A stretch of DNA of 32,328 nucleotides. Source: Candidatus Moraniibacteriota bacterium (lineage in GTDB: Bacteria; Patescibacteriota; Minisyncoccia; Moranbacterales; GCA-2747515). Below, piece after piece: positions 23,205 to 31,309 of this stretch (positions are counted from its first letter, which is position 1; each line of letters begins with the position of its first letter). Under the pieces are notes generated by a model. The model saw nothing but the letters and a program-made list of their open reading frames with translations. It was not told where the DNA came from and searched no databases. Both the position numbers and the translations under genes were made by a program. The stretch spans positions 1 to 32,328 of the forward strand of contig JAOZNB010000001.1 of assembly GCA_029933995.1 (NCBI GenBank), written 5' to 3'.

Positions 23205-23711
23205 ATGGTTAGTTTTTTTATTCGTTCGGGTATTATTTTAATTGCTATCATATTAGCAATAGGATTTGCTAATGGGTTAAAGGTGGATTCTTTTATGATT
23301 GCATGTATGTTTATATGTGCATGGATTACTATAGTTACTTTTAGAAATATTTTTTGGTGGATTATGGGATTTTCTATAATATTTGGACTTGTTCATTATG
23401 ATATGTTAGTTATATATATTGTGAGTATGTTAGGTGTGGCAATTTTGTTTGACTTAGCTTATTCATATGTACGTCGAAGTGCGAACGATAATTTCATTAC
23501 TTTATATGCTATGGCATTTGTCTTTGCTAGTGTAGTAATGACTTTAATGGAATTTATAATGTATCGTTATGTATTTATAAATGTTATTACAACTATAATT
23601 AATATTGTTGTAACACTATGTCTATTTACTGTATTTAGATTTTTAATTAAGCGTGCAGAACGGTTTATAAATTTATATACACATGGCACGGATATGCGAT
23701 GTCATACGTAA
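23205..23711 (+). CDS. mreD: MreD-like membrane protein
   Basis: A 168-residue protein with five or six hydrophobic spans and few charges between them (about 5-24, 27-46, 48-63, 66-83, 96-116, 123-145). Sequence conservation in MreD is low and no signature is obvious, so the call rests on size, hydropathy and position between mreC and PBP2, exactly where mreD normally lies. It would scaffold the elongation complex. The frame of the next gene is open back into the end of mreD. Confidence 0.75.
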   Translation: MVSFFIRSGIILIAIILAIGFANGLKVDSFMIACMFICAWITIVTFRNIFWWIMGFSIIFGLVHYDMLVIYIVSMLGVAILFDLAYSYVRRSANDNFITLYAMAFVFASVVMTLMEFIMYRYVFINVITTIINIVVTLCLFTVFRFLIKRAERFINLYTHGTDMRCHT

Positions 23712-23718
23712 AACATAT

Positions 23719-25653
23719 ATGAAATTTAAGAAAATAAATGTAAATACAAGCGAAATAGAAGATGCTGTTTTGACAGCATCTGAAAAAGAAGCATCTCATA
23801 TGGCTTTCGATTTTGACAAGAGATGGTTTATTATTTTCTTTGGCGCAGTCCTTTTGGTTATAGTTTTGCTGATTGCACGTGTATTTTATTTATCTGTTGT
23901 AAAAGGCGAATATTATGCCTTTGTTGCATCAGGTAATAGTGTGCGGTCTGTGCCTATTATTGCGCCACGAGGAACGATATATGATGTAGAGGGCAATATT
24001 TTAGCTGATAATATGCCTAGTCGTAGTATAATTGTGTTACCATCGCTATTGCCAGAAGATATTGAAGTAAAAAAACAAATGACTCAAAAGCTTGCAGATA
24101 TATTATCTTTAGATAAAATGCATATTAGTACAGCTATGGATGAGGCATTGGAAACTGGCATGGAAAATACAATTGTTGAAAATATTACACATGAGCAAGC
24201 ACTAGAATTGCGTGCGCATGAAAGAGAATTTCCAGGTATTCACATTCAACAAACTGCTGTACGTAATTATGTGAACGGTGAAAAGTTTGCACACATTATA
24301 GGATATGAAGGATTGATTCAAAAAAAAGAAAGAGAAGAAAATCCTGACTATTTATTGATAGATAGAATTGGTAAGACAGGCATAGAATATCAATATGAAA
24401 AATATTTACATGGAAAACATGGTGCAGAACAAGTACTTGTGGATAGTCGTGGAAATATTGTAAAAGACCTTGTGGATATTGTATCAGAAAATGGATTTGA
24501 AGTTCATCTGAATATAGATGCACAGTTGCAAAGTTTTTTATATGATAGATTGACAAAAGAATTAGAGCGAGCTCAGACACGTAAAGCTATGGCAATTATT
24601 ATGGATCCTCGTGATGGAGCTGTACGAGCCATGGTTAGTTTGCCGTCATATGATAATAATAAGTTTGCTCAGGGCATTGATTCTGAGACATATAGTAATT
24701 GGATTACAGATGATGATAGACCGCTTTTTAATCGTGCAATTGGAGGTGTATATGCTCCAGGGTCTACAATAAAACCAAATATGGGAATTGCAGTGCTTGC
24801 AGAAAATATTATTTCTGCAAGTCACAAAATAGAAAGTCGTGGAGGATTACAATTAGGTAGTTTTTTCTTTGGAGATTGGAAAATTCATGGATTTACTGAC
24901 TTGAGACAAGCTATTGCAGTTTCTAGTGATGTTTATTTTTATACAATTGGTGGTGGTTATGGTGATATTGTAGGACTTGGTATTGAGAGGATGAAACAAT
25001 ATATGACGAAATTTGGTTATGGTGAAAAAACAGGTATTGATTTGCCAGGTGAAGTATCAGGATTTTATCCCGATAAGCAATGGAAAGAAGATGAGATTGG
25101 GGAAAGATGGTATATAGGTAATACATACCATGCTTCAATCGGTCAGGGATATATTACAGCAACGGCTTTACAAGTATTAAATGCGATAGCGTCACTTGCA
25201 AATGGAGGCACTCTATATGAGCCACACATAGTATCACGCATTGTAGATAAAAATACTGAGACACAGATTGATATTGAAAAAAAAGTTATTAGAGATAATA
25301 TTGCAGATAGTGATGATATAAAAATAATACAAGAAGGAATGCGTCAGACCGTGACAGAGGGAACTGCAACAATGCTTTCTGCATTGGATGTGCCAATTGC
25401 AGGGAAGACGGGTACAGCACAATTTGGTGGTAGCGAAAAAGTTCATTCATGGTTTGTGTCCTATGCACCATATGATGATCCAGAAATGGTTATGGTGATA
25501 ATGGTAGAAGGTCAAACAAGTGAAATTTCATCAGCAACAGTGCCAGTAGCATATGACGTTTATAAGTGGTATTTTGGTGGACGTGATGAAAGTATTTTTG
25601 AACAAACTGAAGAAACTGTCGCAGAACAAAACCAGAATAATGAAATTGAATAG
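23719..25653 (+). CDS. mrdA: Penicillin-binding protein 2 (elongasome transpeptidase)
   Basis: A 644-residue class B PBP that cross-links peptidoglycan during elongation. There is a cytoplasmic stretch, a span (about 36-60), a pedestal domain beginning SVRSVPIIAPRGTIYDVEGNILADN, and a transpeptidase domain with catalytic Ser349 in STIK, the second motif S-S-D at 402-404 and K-T-G at 563-565. SSD in place of SxN is normal for the PBP2 subgroup. The frame is open to ATG 23683 inside mreD, but ATG 23719 lies seven bases after the mreD stop and has the tatATGaaa context seen at many starts here, so I prefer it. No rodA follows. The C-terminal tail (EQTEETVAEQNQNNEIE) is acidic. Confidence 0.93.
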   Translation: MKFKKINVNTSEIEDAVLTASEKEASHMAFDFDKRWFIIFFGAVLLVIVLLIARVFYLSVVKGEYYAFVASGNSVRSVPIIAPRGTIYDVEGNILADNMPSRSIIVLPSLLPEDIEVKKQMTQKLADILSLDKMHISTAMDEALETGMENTIVENITHEQALELRAHEREFPGIHIQQTAVRNYVNGEKFAHIIGYEGLIQKKEREENPDYLLIDRIGKTGIEYQYEKYLHGKHGAEQVLVDSRGNIVKDLVDIVSENGFEVHLNIDAQLQSFLYDRLTKELERAQTRKAMAIIMDPRDGAVRAMVSLPSYDNNKFAQGIDSETYSNWITDDDRPLFNRAIGGVYAPGSTIKPNMGIAVLAENIISASHKIESRGGLQLGSFFFGDWKIHGFTDLRQAIAVSSDVYFYTIGGGYGDIVGLGIERMKQYMTKFGYGEKTGIDLPGEVSGFYPDKQWKEDEIGERWYIGNTYHASIGQGYITATALQVLNAIASLANGGTLYEPHIVSRIVDKNTETQIDIEKKVIRDNIADSDDIKIIQEGMRQTVTEGTATMLSALDVPIAGKTGTAQFGGSEKVHSWFVSYAPYDDPEMVMVIMVEGQTSEISSATVPVAYDVYKWYFGGRDESIFEQTEETVAEQNQNNEIE

Positions 25654-25657
25654 GGGA

Positions 25658-25685
25658 TTGCTTTTTGAGATAAATAAGATATAAT
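25658..25685 (+). promoter_or_regulatory. Promoter before the SLAC1/TehA-like gene
   Basis: TTGCTT (25658-25663), a 16-base spacer and TATAAT (25680-25685) directly after the PBP2 stop. It separates the following genes from the mre operon. Confidence 0.55.
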
Positions 25686-25721
25686 AGAATTATTGAAATA
25701 ATTTTTTATGAAATAATAATT

Positions 25722-26687
25722 ATGATTACTGAGTTGAAATTGAGAAATTTTCCAATATCTTTTTATGCAATTATTTTAGGATTGGCAGGCTTTACTGTTG
25801 CATGGCAAAAAGCTGAATCATTTTTTGGAATAGGTAATACTGTGAGTAGCATAATTGGGATAACAGGTCTCATATTATTTTTAGTAATTTCTGCAATTTA
25901 TATTATAAAATGGATTAAATTTCCGCAGGAGGTAAAAGCAGAATTTCATAATCCTGTTAAAATTAATTTTTTTCCAATTATTGCTAAAATTTTTCTTTTA
26001 GGAAGTATTATTTTAGTTGGACTTGGTTTTCATCAAGTTGCACAAAATTTGTGGATTATAGGTGTTATCTTACAACTAGGCTTTACATTTATATTGATGT
26101 ACTTTTGGATGAATTCTGATAAGTTTGAACTCAAGCATATTAGTCCAGCTCTTTTTATCCCAATTGTAGGTAATATACTTATCCCAATTGTAGGCGTAGA
26201 ATTTTATTCAGCAGAAATATCATGGTTCTTTTTTAGCGTAGGTTTTTTCTTGTGGATTATTTTTATGATAATCGTCTTTTATCGTATTATATTTGCTCAT
26301 CCACTGCCAGAGAAATTAGTTCCAACATTTTTCATTTTAATGGCACCGCCAGCAATTGGATTTATTTCATATGTTAAGTTAACAGGAGATTTTGATGTTT
26401 TTGCACGAATGATGTATTATTTTTCACTTTTCTTATTCTTTGTGTTATTAACGCAGATTGTACGATTTTTTAAGATTCGATTTTTTCTCTCATGGTGGGC
26501 ATATTCATTCCCGCTGGATGCATTAGTTATTGCAACTTTTTTTGCTTATCATCAAACAGGAATGGAGTTTTTTAAATTTATAGGACTTTTCATGTTTGCT
26601 TTGCTAAATATTCTCATTGTATTTTTGATATTCAAGACTGCTAAGGCAATAAGCAAAGGACACATTTGCATTGAAGAAAACGATTAA
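25722..26687 (+). CDS. SLAC1/TehA-family anion channel or transporter
   Basis: A 321-residue membrane protein with about ten hydrophobic spans and short loops, matching the TehA/SLAC1/Mae1 fold (PF03595). Seen landmarks: NFPISFYAIILGLAGFTVAWQKAE at the start (the family's P-x-x-F-x-x-x-x-G-x-x-G-x-x-x-A opening), HISPALFIPIVGNILIPIVG in the middle and FILMAPPAIGFISYVKLTG (about 203-221), the P-P-x-x-x-x-x-Y motif of the fifth repeat. Members conduct or transport anions such as chloride, sulfite or C4-dicarboxylates; tellurite resistance of TehA is a side effect. Which anion cannot be read. It is followed 17 bases later by a DUF302 gene, so the pair is likely cotranscribed. Confidence 0.85.
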   Translation: MITELKLRNFPISFYAIILGLAGFTVAWQKAESFFGIGNTVSSIIGITGLILFLVISAIYIIKWIKFPQEVKAEFHNPVKINFFPIIAKIFLLGSIILVGLGFHQVAQNLWIIGVILQLGFTFILMYFWMNSDKFELKHISPALFIPIVGNILIPIVGVEFYSAEISWFFFSVGFFLWIIFMIIVFYRIIFAHPLPEKLVPTFFILMAPPAIGFISYVKLTGDFDVFARMMYYFSLFLFFVLLTQIVRFFKIRFFLSWWAYSFPLDALVIATFFAYHQTGMEFFKFIGLFMFALLNILIVFLIFKTAKAISKGHICIEEND

Positions 26688-26704
26688 TATAATAAATAAA
26701 AAGC

Positions 26705-27118
26705 ATGCTTTATAAAAAAATAGTTAACCAAGATATACAAGAAGTAATTAGGGCAATTAAAAGTAAGTCTAATGATTTTGATTTTGTGGTTCGAGATGTT
26801 TTTGATATGGCACAAAATTTTAAAGATCATGGAGTAGATGTTGATGATGATTTTGAATATTATTCAATTATGATATGTAATCCTCAAAAAGCGTATCAAA
26901 GCATTAAAGGAAAAATGATTCGTGGAGCAGTTTTGTTACCACCAAAACAAGTGGTTGTATATTCTGAGAATGAAGGACAAACAACACTTGCATATGAAGC
27001 TCCTGACAAAGAAAATATTGCAAAAATTATGCCAGAAGATGTAGATTTTCAAGATGGATTAATTGCTTCTGGTCAAAAAATCATTGAATTAATTAAAAAT
27101 ATTGACGCAGAAAAGTAA
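26705..27118 (+). CDS. DUF302-domain protein
   Basis: A 137-residue soluble protein of the DUF302 family. The segment FEYYSIMICNPQKAYQSIKGKMIRGAVLLPPKQVVVYSENEGQTTLAYEAP (about 51-101) matches the family pattern: a strand ending in C-N-P, a helix, a P-C/P-x-x-V-x-V strand and a final strand. The remainder is a helical frame. DUF302 proteins are small alpha-beta folds of unknown biochemical role, sometimes found with sulfur or anion transport genes, which fits its position after the SLAC1-like gene. No signal peptide or span is seen, so it is cytoplasmic. A functional link to the channel is inferred from adjacency only. Confidence 0.75.
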   Translation: MLYKKIVNQDIQEVIRAIKSKSNDFDFVVRDVFDMAQNFKDHGVDVDDDFEYYSIMICNPQKAYQSIKGKMIRGAVLLPPKQVVVYSENEGQTTLAYEAPDKENIAKIMPEDVDFQDGLIASGQKIIELIKNIDAEK

Positions 27119-27177
27119 GAGTGTTTTATTCTCTAGATAAATAATTTAAAATAAAAATATAATATAAAATAATATTT

Positions 27178-28089
27178 ATGAATAAGGTCACATATTGGTT
27201 ACGTAAGGTGGGTATGTTGCGTACATCTTCTTATAAAGTAAGTGGTGATGCTGAAAAGTTAAATAAAATACAGGCAAGTGATGGTGACATGATACAAAGT
27301 CCAAAAGAAATTGATGTAAAATACAAGGAGCAAAATACGGGACAATCAAATAATAGTACATCTAGTGACACACCTCCAAATAATGATAAAAAAGGAAGTA
27401 GTAGCAAGGCTTTGTTTTGGATTTTTCTTGTAATCGGAGTCAGTCTTTGTATTTTGATATTGCTAATGGATTTTTCAGTATGGTTTATGTTTGCAGTTGT
27501 AATGTGGGCATGGTTTTTGCATGGTTTGTGGTCAAGGGCTAATGTTGGAGCGTTGATGGTAGGTAAAACAATCATGATTGGAACTGTGCTTGTTATAGTT
27601 TCTTTGTTTTTTGTAAATGCAGCATTGTTAGGCTCGGAGGATATACAAGAGGAATATAATCAAGTTGTAAATGTAATAGACAAAAAGGATGTAAAGCAAA
27701 AAGAAAATAAATTAGAAGAAAAGTCAAAAAGTACAGATAAAATTTCACAATTTTTTGTAGAACTTGAAAAAGAAACAAATATAGATTTTGGACAGGTTGC
27801 AGATGCAACTGGGATTGTTTGGACAAATGGCGGAGCAGGACTTGCATTGCAAAAAGCAAAAGAAATAAAAACAAGTGATGCTTCCAACAAAGACTGGAAA
27901 TTAATAAAACAATATTTTGAAGATAATAATGGAACACATGGAACAATCGGTATGGTTTTTACAGGTGAAAAAAATCAAGATGGATATTATTTTCAAGATG
28001 GAGAATTTAAAATGCTTATGTGTGTCCTGACAGATGCAAAGAAAATAATCACGGTCAGTTGTGGTTGGGGTCCAGGTGGAGGAAAATAA
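27178..28089 (+). CDS. Membrane protein of unknown function
   Basis: A 303-residue protein I do not recognise. Residues 1-75 are hydrophilic and low complexity toward the end (Ser, Asn, Lys). Three spans follow (about 78-97, 99-116, 131-150). Residues 151-303 contain a charged helical part (about 155-195, rich in Lys/Glu) and a more ordered end with FGQVADATGIVWTNGGAGLAL, IGMVFTGEKNQDGYYFQDGEFKML and VSCGWGPGGGK. With three spans, the N- and C-terminal parts lie on opposite sides of the membrane; the C-terminal part is probably outside. The next gene, 30 bases on, encodes a secreted protein, so the two may act together. Confidence 0.6.
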   Translation: MNKVTYWLRKVGMLRTSSYKVSGDAEKLNKIQASDGDMIQSPKEIDVKYKEQNTGQSNNSTSSDTPPNNDKKGSSSKALFWIFLVIGVSLCILILLMDFSVWFMFAVVMWAWFLHGLWSRANVGALMVGKTIMIGTVLVIVSLFFVNAALLGSEDIQEEYNQVVNVIDKKDVKQKENKLEEKSKSTDKISQFFVELEKETNIDFGQVADATGIVWTNGGAGLALQKAKEIKTSDASNKDWKLIKQYFEDNNGTHGTIGMVFTGEKNQDGYYFQDGEFKMLMCVLTDAKKIITVSCGWGPGGGK

Positions 28090-28119
28090 AATATATAAAT
28101 AAAAGTTAAAATAAAATAT

Positions 28120-29808
28120 ATGAATAATAAATATACATTTCCACTAGTACTTCTGGCAGTTGGTGCTTTTGTTTTTGTAGTGTTTTTTACGTTTAGTCCA
28201 ATCTCCACAAATAATAATCAAATACGTGTTTCAGAAGATGTATCTACTCTTTTGCAAGAAGAACAATTAGAACCAACATATTTATTTACACATTCAACAG
28301 GGGGAGGAACATTTGAAAATATTGAAGGAGATGAATATATATTAACTTTATCAAATCCAAATGAAGAAGTTATTTATTTTTCTGATAGACCATTTCGTGA
28401 GACAGGACATATGCCTTTAGCGATGTTTCTTGATGATCTTGATTTTGAAATAGATCCACCAAATGCAACTGTTGTATTGGAAAATGAAGAAGGTGACAAA
28501 ATAATGATAGTTGCAGAGTTAATAGAGCCAATTTTTAATAGAGATGATAACACTCTTGTGTATAAGGTGCGTGTTTTGCATGATGAAACGGGTGAATTGG
28601 CAGAATATGGGGAGGTTGTTATGTTTGAGAGTTTTGCAAATGCAGTATTTTTTATAGATAGTTCAAAAAGTCATGGAGAAGAAGAAAATACATGGAAAGA
28701 TCACAAGGATAAAATATGTGGGAAAAAACCAAAGAAGGATAAAAAGGATTATAGGATGACATTGGGAGAGGCACATAAAATAGCAACAAAAAAAGATGGG
28801 GATACAGAGTGTTTAGTGCATAATGCAAAATTAAGTAAAACAGATTTTGAATGCAAGGATGATGTATGGAAAATTAAAATGGACACAAATATAAAAGGTG
28901 AGGCAAGTAAATGTCAGGCATATTGTATTATTGTGCCAGAAGAAAGAAATAAAAAGGAAGAAGGCGTTGCTCGTGTAGAATATGATTGTAAACATCATGG
29001 TGATGAAAAAGGAGATAAAAATGTTTTTTGTCCACAACCAGATGTAAAAAGTGGACATCATTATAAAAATGTAGTAAGTGATCTAGTAGATGAATATCAT
29101 CATATAGCAAAAAAGGCAAAAGAGGGGCATACAAGTTATGAACATCATTATTGTGTAGAGACGGGAATGCCTTACTCAACTAATGAACATTGGGCCACTG
29201 ATTGTTCTGGACTTGGAGGTTATGCCTTATTTAAAAAATTGCCATATCATTATAAATTATTAGATGAAAGCAGAGGTGCTCATGCCAAAGCAGATAGACC
29301 GTTAGCTATGGATTTTTATAATTTTATTCATGATTTAGATGATGATAAATGTTGGGAAAGGATTCATAAGCTTGAAAATGCAAAGCAAGGAGATTTTCTT
29401 GTTGTAAAATATCATAAAGACAAGGATAAGCACTCTTGTACAAGTTCAACAGGTCATGTTATGTGGATTGATGAGGTGCATGACAAAACAGGTAGTCACC
29501 GTAAGATTACAGTAATTGATTCTGCAAATAGTGGTCACGGTAGTGATACGAGAAAAGATAAAAATACATACAATTGTGAGGGAGGTAGAGATTGTGGAAT
29601 TGGAAAAGGTGACATGTGGTTTTATACAGACGATAAGGGATATCCTGTCAAATATACATGGGATGCACATCCTGGACAGGATACACATTATTGTAAATAT
29701 GATGATAAAGATTGTGATTGTAAAAAAACTTGTCATGATAGTGCTTCAGACAAGTGTGAATTAGAAGGAATTGTAATTGGTCGTGTGAAAGATTGTGAAG
29801 TTAAATAA
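28120..29808 (+). CDS. Secreted Cys/His/Lys-rich protein with NlpC/P60-like active-site motifs
   Basis: A 562-residue exported protein with an N-terminal span (about 7-26). Residues about 38-165 form a beta-rich domain (YLFTHSTGGGTFENIEG, ILTLSNPNEEVIYFSDRPFR, FEIDPPNATVVLENEEG) resembling a widespread uncharacterised 'FSDRP' domain that I recall from other bacteria. Residues about 190-330 are very Lys/Asp/His-rich with spaced Cys. Then DCSGLGGY (Cys362) and, 84 residues on, STGHVMWI (His446), preceded by a GDFLVVKY strand and followed by VIDSANSGHG. This order is that of NlpC/P60-type cysteine peptidases or amidases. The tail has a Cys cluster (CKYDDKDCDCKKTC). It may cut peptidoglycan or a peptide outside the cell. 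The family is inferred from motifs; the size is far above a normal NlpC/P60 domain. Confidence 0.6.
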   Translation: MNNKYTFPLVLLAVGAFVFVVFFTFSPISTNNNQIRVSEDVSTLLQEEQLEPTYLFTHSTGGGTFENIEGDEYILTLSNPNEEVIYFSDRPFRETGHMPLAMFLDDLDFEIDPPNATVVLENEEGDKIMIVAELIEPIFNRDDNTLVYKVRVLHDETGELAEYGEVVMFESFANAVFFIDSSKSHGEEENTWKDHKDKICGKKPKKDKKDYRMTLGEAHKIATKKDGDTECLVHNAKLSKTDFECKDDVWKIKMDTNIKGEASKCQAYCIIVPEERNKKEEGVARVEYDCKHHGDEKGDKNVFCPQPDVKSGHHYKNVVSDLVDEYHHIAKKAKEGHTSYEHHYCVETGMPYSTNEHWATDCSGLGGYALFKKLPYHYKLLDESRGAHAKADRPLAMDFYNFIHDLDDDKCWERIHKLENAKQGDFLVVKYHKDKDKHSCTSSTGHVMWIDEVHDKTGSHRKITVIDSANSGHGSDTRKDKNTYNCEGGRDCGIGKGDMWFYTDDKGYPVKYTWDAHPGQDTHYCKYDDKDCDCKKTCHDSASDKCELEGIVIGRVKDCEVK

Positions 29809-29834
29809 TAGCCAATTGTATTAATTATAATAAA

Positions 29835-29875
29835 AAATTGCTGAGAATATGTTATTCTCAGCAATTTACTTTTTT
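29835..29875. terminator. Bidirectional terminator between convergent genes
   Basis: A perfect 15-bp stem AAATTGCTGAGAATA (29835-29849) with TATTCTCAGCAATTT (29853-29867) and a three-base loop. T's follow on the plus strand (to 29875), and A's precede it, giving T's for the minus-strand gene fabB. Confidence 0.9.
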
Positions 29876-29882
29876 GGTCAGA

Positions 29883-31112
29883 TTAGTTAAATTTTTTGAT
29901 AATCAATGTAGCATTTGTACCACCGAAGCCAAAGCTATTTGATAGTACAATCTTTGGAGTTTCATAAAGACGTTTTCGTACAATTGGAAAATGCGCAGCA
30001 TCAATATCAATATCATCAATATTTTCTGAGGTAGCAATAAAATTATTTTCCATCATTATGATAGAATAGATAATCTCATGTACACCAGCAGCACCAAAAC
30101 CATGTCCTGTAAGTGATTTAGTTGAGCTGATTAGTGGTATATTATTTCCAAATACCTTCTCTATAGCTTGTAGTTCAATAATATCGCCAGCAATTGTACT
30201 TGTGCCATGTGTATTGATATAATCGATGTCTGTAATTTTTAAATCAGGACAGTCATCGATAGCTTGTTGCATAGCTCGTATAGCACCATCGCCAGAGGGT
30301 ATTGTCATATGAGAGCCATCAGATGAGGCTCCATAACCAATTATTTCTGCATAAATCTTTGCTCCACGTTCAATGGCTTGATTCATTTCTTCAAGTACGA
30401 TAATGCCAGCACCTCCAGAAGCTACAAATCCATCACGATTTGCATCATATGGTCTGGATGCTTTTTGAGGATTGGAATTGTGACGTGATAATGCGCGCGC
30501 TCTATCAAATGTTGCAGCAACATATACATCACATTCATCACAACCACCAGCAAAGACTGTATTAAGTCGTCCATTAGAAATTTTATCAAAAGCTTCTCCA
30601 ATTGTGTGTGCACTTGTGGCACACGCAGAGCTAAGAGAAAAAGAAATTCCATGAATGCCAAATAATACAGCAAGGTTTGCAGATGGAGAACTTGCCATAC
30701 ATCTTGCACTGTATGTAGGTATCATACTACGAAAACCTTTTTTGCTATCAAGTCTTTGACTATTTTCAGTAGTAGAAGCTGGAGATCCTCCACCAGTACC
30801 TACAATTAAGCCAGTTTGTGAACTATGAATAATTTCACTTGGTAAATGAGCATCTTCTATTGCTTGGATCATGGATAAATAGCTGTATCCAGCACCCTCA
30901 CTCATAAATCGTGTAATCTTTTTTTCACCAATCAGTTCAATTGCATTGGGTAATTGCCCAGAAATGTGTGAAGATAGTCCTTTTTCTATATAATTTTGAT
31001 TAGTATCAATTCCAGATTTACTTGTAAAAAGAGAACTTGTTACTGTAGCAATATTATTACCTATAGATGTAATAAGTCCAAGTCCTGTAATTACAACTCG
31101 TTTTTTATGCAT
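29883..31112 (-). CDS. fabB: Beta-ketoacyl-ACP synthase I-like (FabB)
   Basis: A 409-residue thiolase-fold condensing enzyme that would join malonyl-ACP to an acyl-ACP with loss of CO2. The catalytic triad is Cys164 (SSACATSAH), His302 (NTHGTST) and His337 (LTGHGFGAAG), with Lys332 conserved. It resembles E. coli FabB (KAS I) more than FabF: VVITGLGLITSIGNN, RFMSEG, VGTGGGSP, GHGFGAAGVHEIIYSIIMMENNFIATSENI and LSNSFGFGGTNATL run closely parallel, and the length (406 in E. coli) is the same. AAGGAG at 31119-31124 is six bases from the ATG. It stands alone, with its own promoter and terminator, and no acyl carrier protein or other fab gene is in the window. Function in this organism is therefore uncertain. 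Confidence 0.93.
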   Translation of the reverse strand: MHKKRVVITGLGLITSIGNNIATVTSSLFTSKSGIDTNQNYIEKGLSSHISGQLPNAIELIGEKKITRFMSEGAGYSYLSMIQAIEDAHLPSEIIHSSQTGLIVGTGGGSPASTTENSQRLDSKKGFRSMIPTYSARCMASSPSANLAVLFGIHGISFSLSSACATSAHTIGEAFDKISNGRLNTVFAGGCDECDVYVAATFDRARALSRHNSNPQKASRPYDANRDGFVASGGAGIIVLEEMNQAIERGAKIYAEIIGYGASSDGSHMTIPSGDGAIRAMQQAIDDCPDLKITDIDYINTHGTSTIAGDIIELQAIEKVFGNNIPLISSTKSLTGHGFGAAGVHEIIYSIIMMENNFIATSENIDDIDIDAAHFPIVRKRLYETPKIVLSNSFGFGGTNATLIIKKFN

Positions 31113-31144
31113 AATACACTCCTTATGTTTATGAAATTTTTAAT

Positions 31145-31158
31145 ATACAAAATTGTAT
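31145..31158. promoter_or_regulatory. Operator-like palindrome at the fabB start site
   Basis: ATACAA-AA-TTGTAT is a 6-bp inverted repeat with a two-base centre, lying at the predicted transcription start of fabB. Its spacing and core match the palindrome at 31246-31261 on the other side of the divergent promoters. Confidence 0.4.
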
Positions 31159-31161
31159 GCA

Positions 31162-31190
31162 ATAATACATTATTTTTATAAGTTAGTCAA
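31162..31190 (-). promoter_or_regulatory. Sigma-70 promoter of fabB (minus strand)
   Basis: On the minus strand TTGACT (31190-31185), a 17-base spacer and TATTAT (31167-31162). Transcription would begin near 31155, about 43 bases before the ATG. Confidence 0.75.
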
Positions 31191-31228
31191 TAGAAATAAA
31201 AAAGATGATAGATTTTTTGGAGGCTTTG

Positions 31229-31237
31229 TGTTATAAT
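31229..31237 (+). promoter_or_regulatory. Extended -10 promoter of the NIF3-family gene
   Basis: TGT directly followed by TATAAT (31232-31237). The -35 region is weak. The start would be near 31244, leaving a leader of about 65 bases. Confidence 0.6.
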
Positions 31238-31245
31238 TTTTTTGA

Positions 31246-31261
31246 AGTATAAAATTATACT
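31246..31261. promoter_or_regulatory. Operator-like palindrome after the NIF3 promoter
   Basis: AGTATAA-AA-TTATACT is a 7-bp inverted repeat with a two-base AA centre, just after the predicted start of the NIF3 gene. It could be an operator or a small 5' hairpin. Confidence 0.4.
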
Positions 31262-31309
31262 TTTGTACATTATATTATAATTCAACTTATAACATGGAGG
31301 AATAATATT

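Noticed and set aside
23683..23718. Longer PBP2 start inside mreD
   Set aside because: It would overlap mreD by 29 bases and has no ribosome site; ATG 23719 has the usual local start context. It cannot be fully excluded.
27593..27946. Minus-strand hydrophobic frame of 117 codons
   Set aside because: Leu/Phe-rich composition comes from reading Lys/Glu codons backwards; no promoter or ribosome site.
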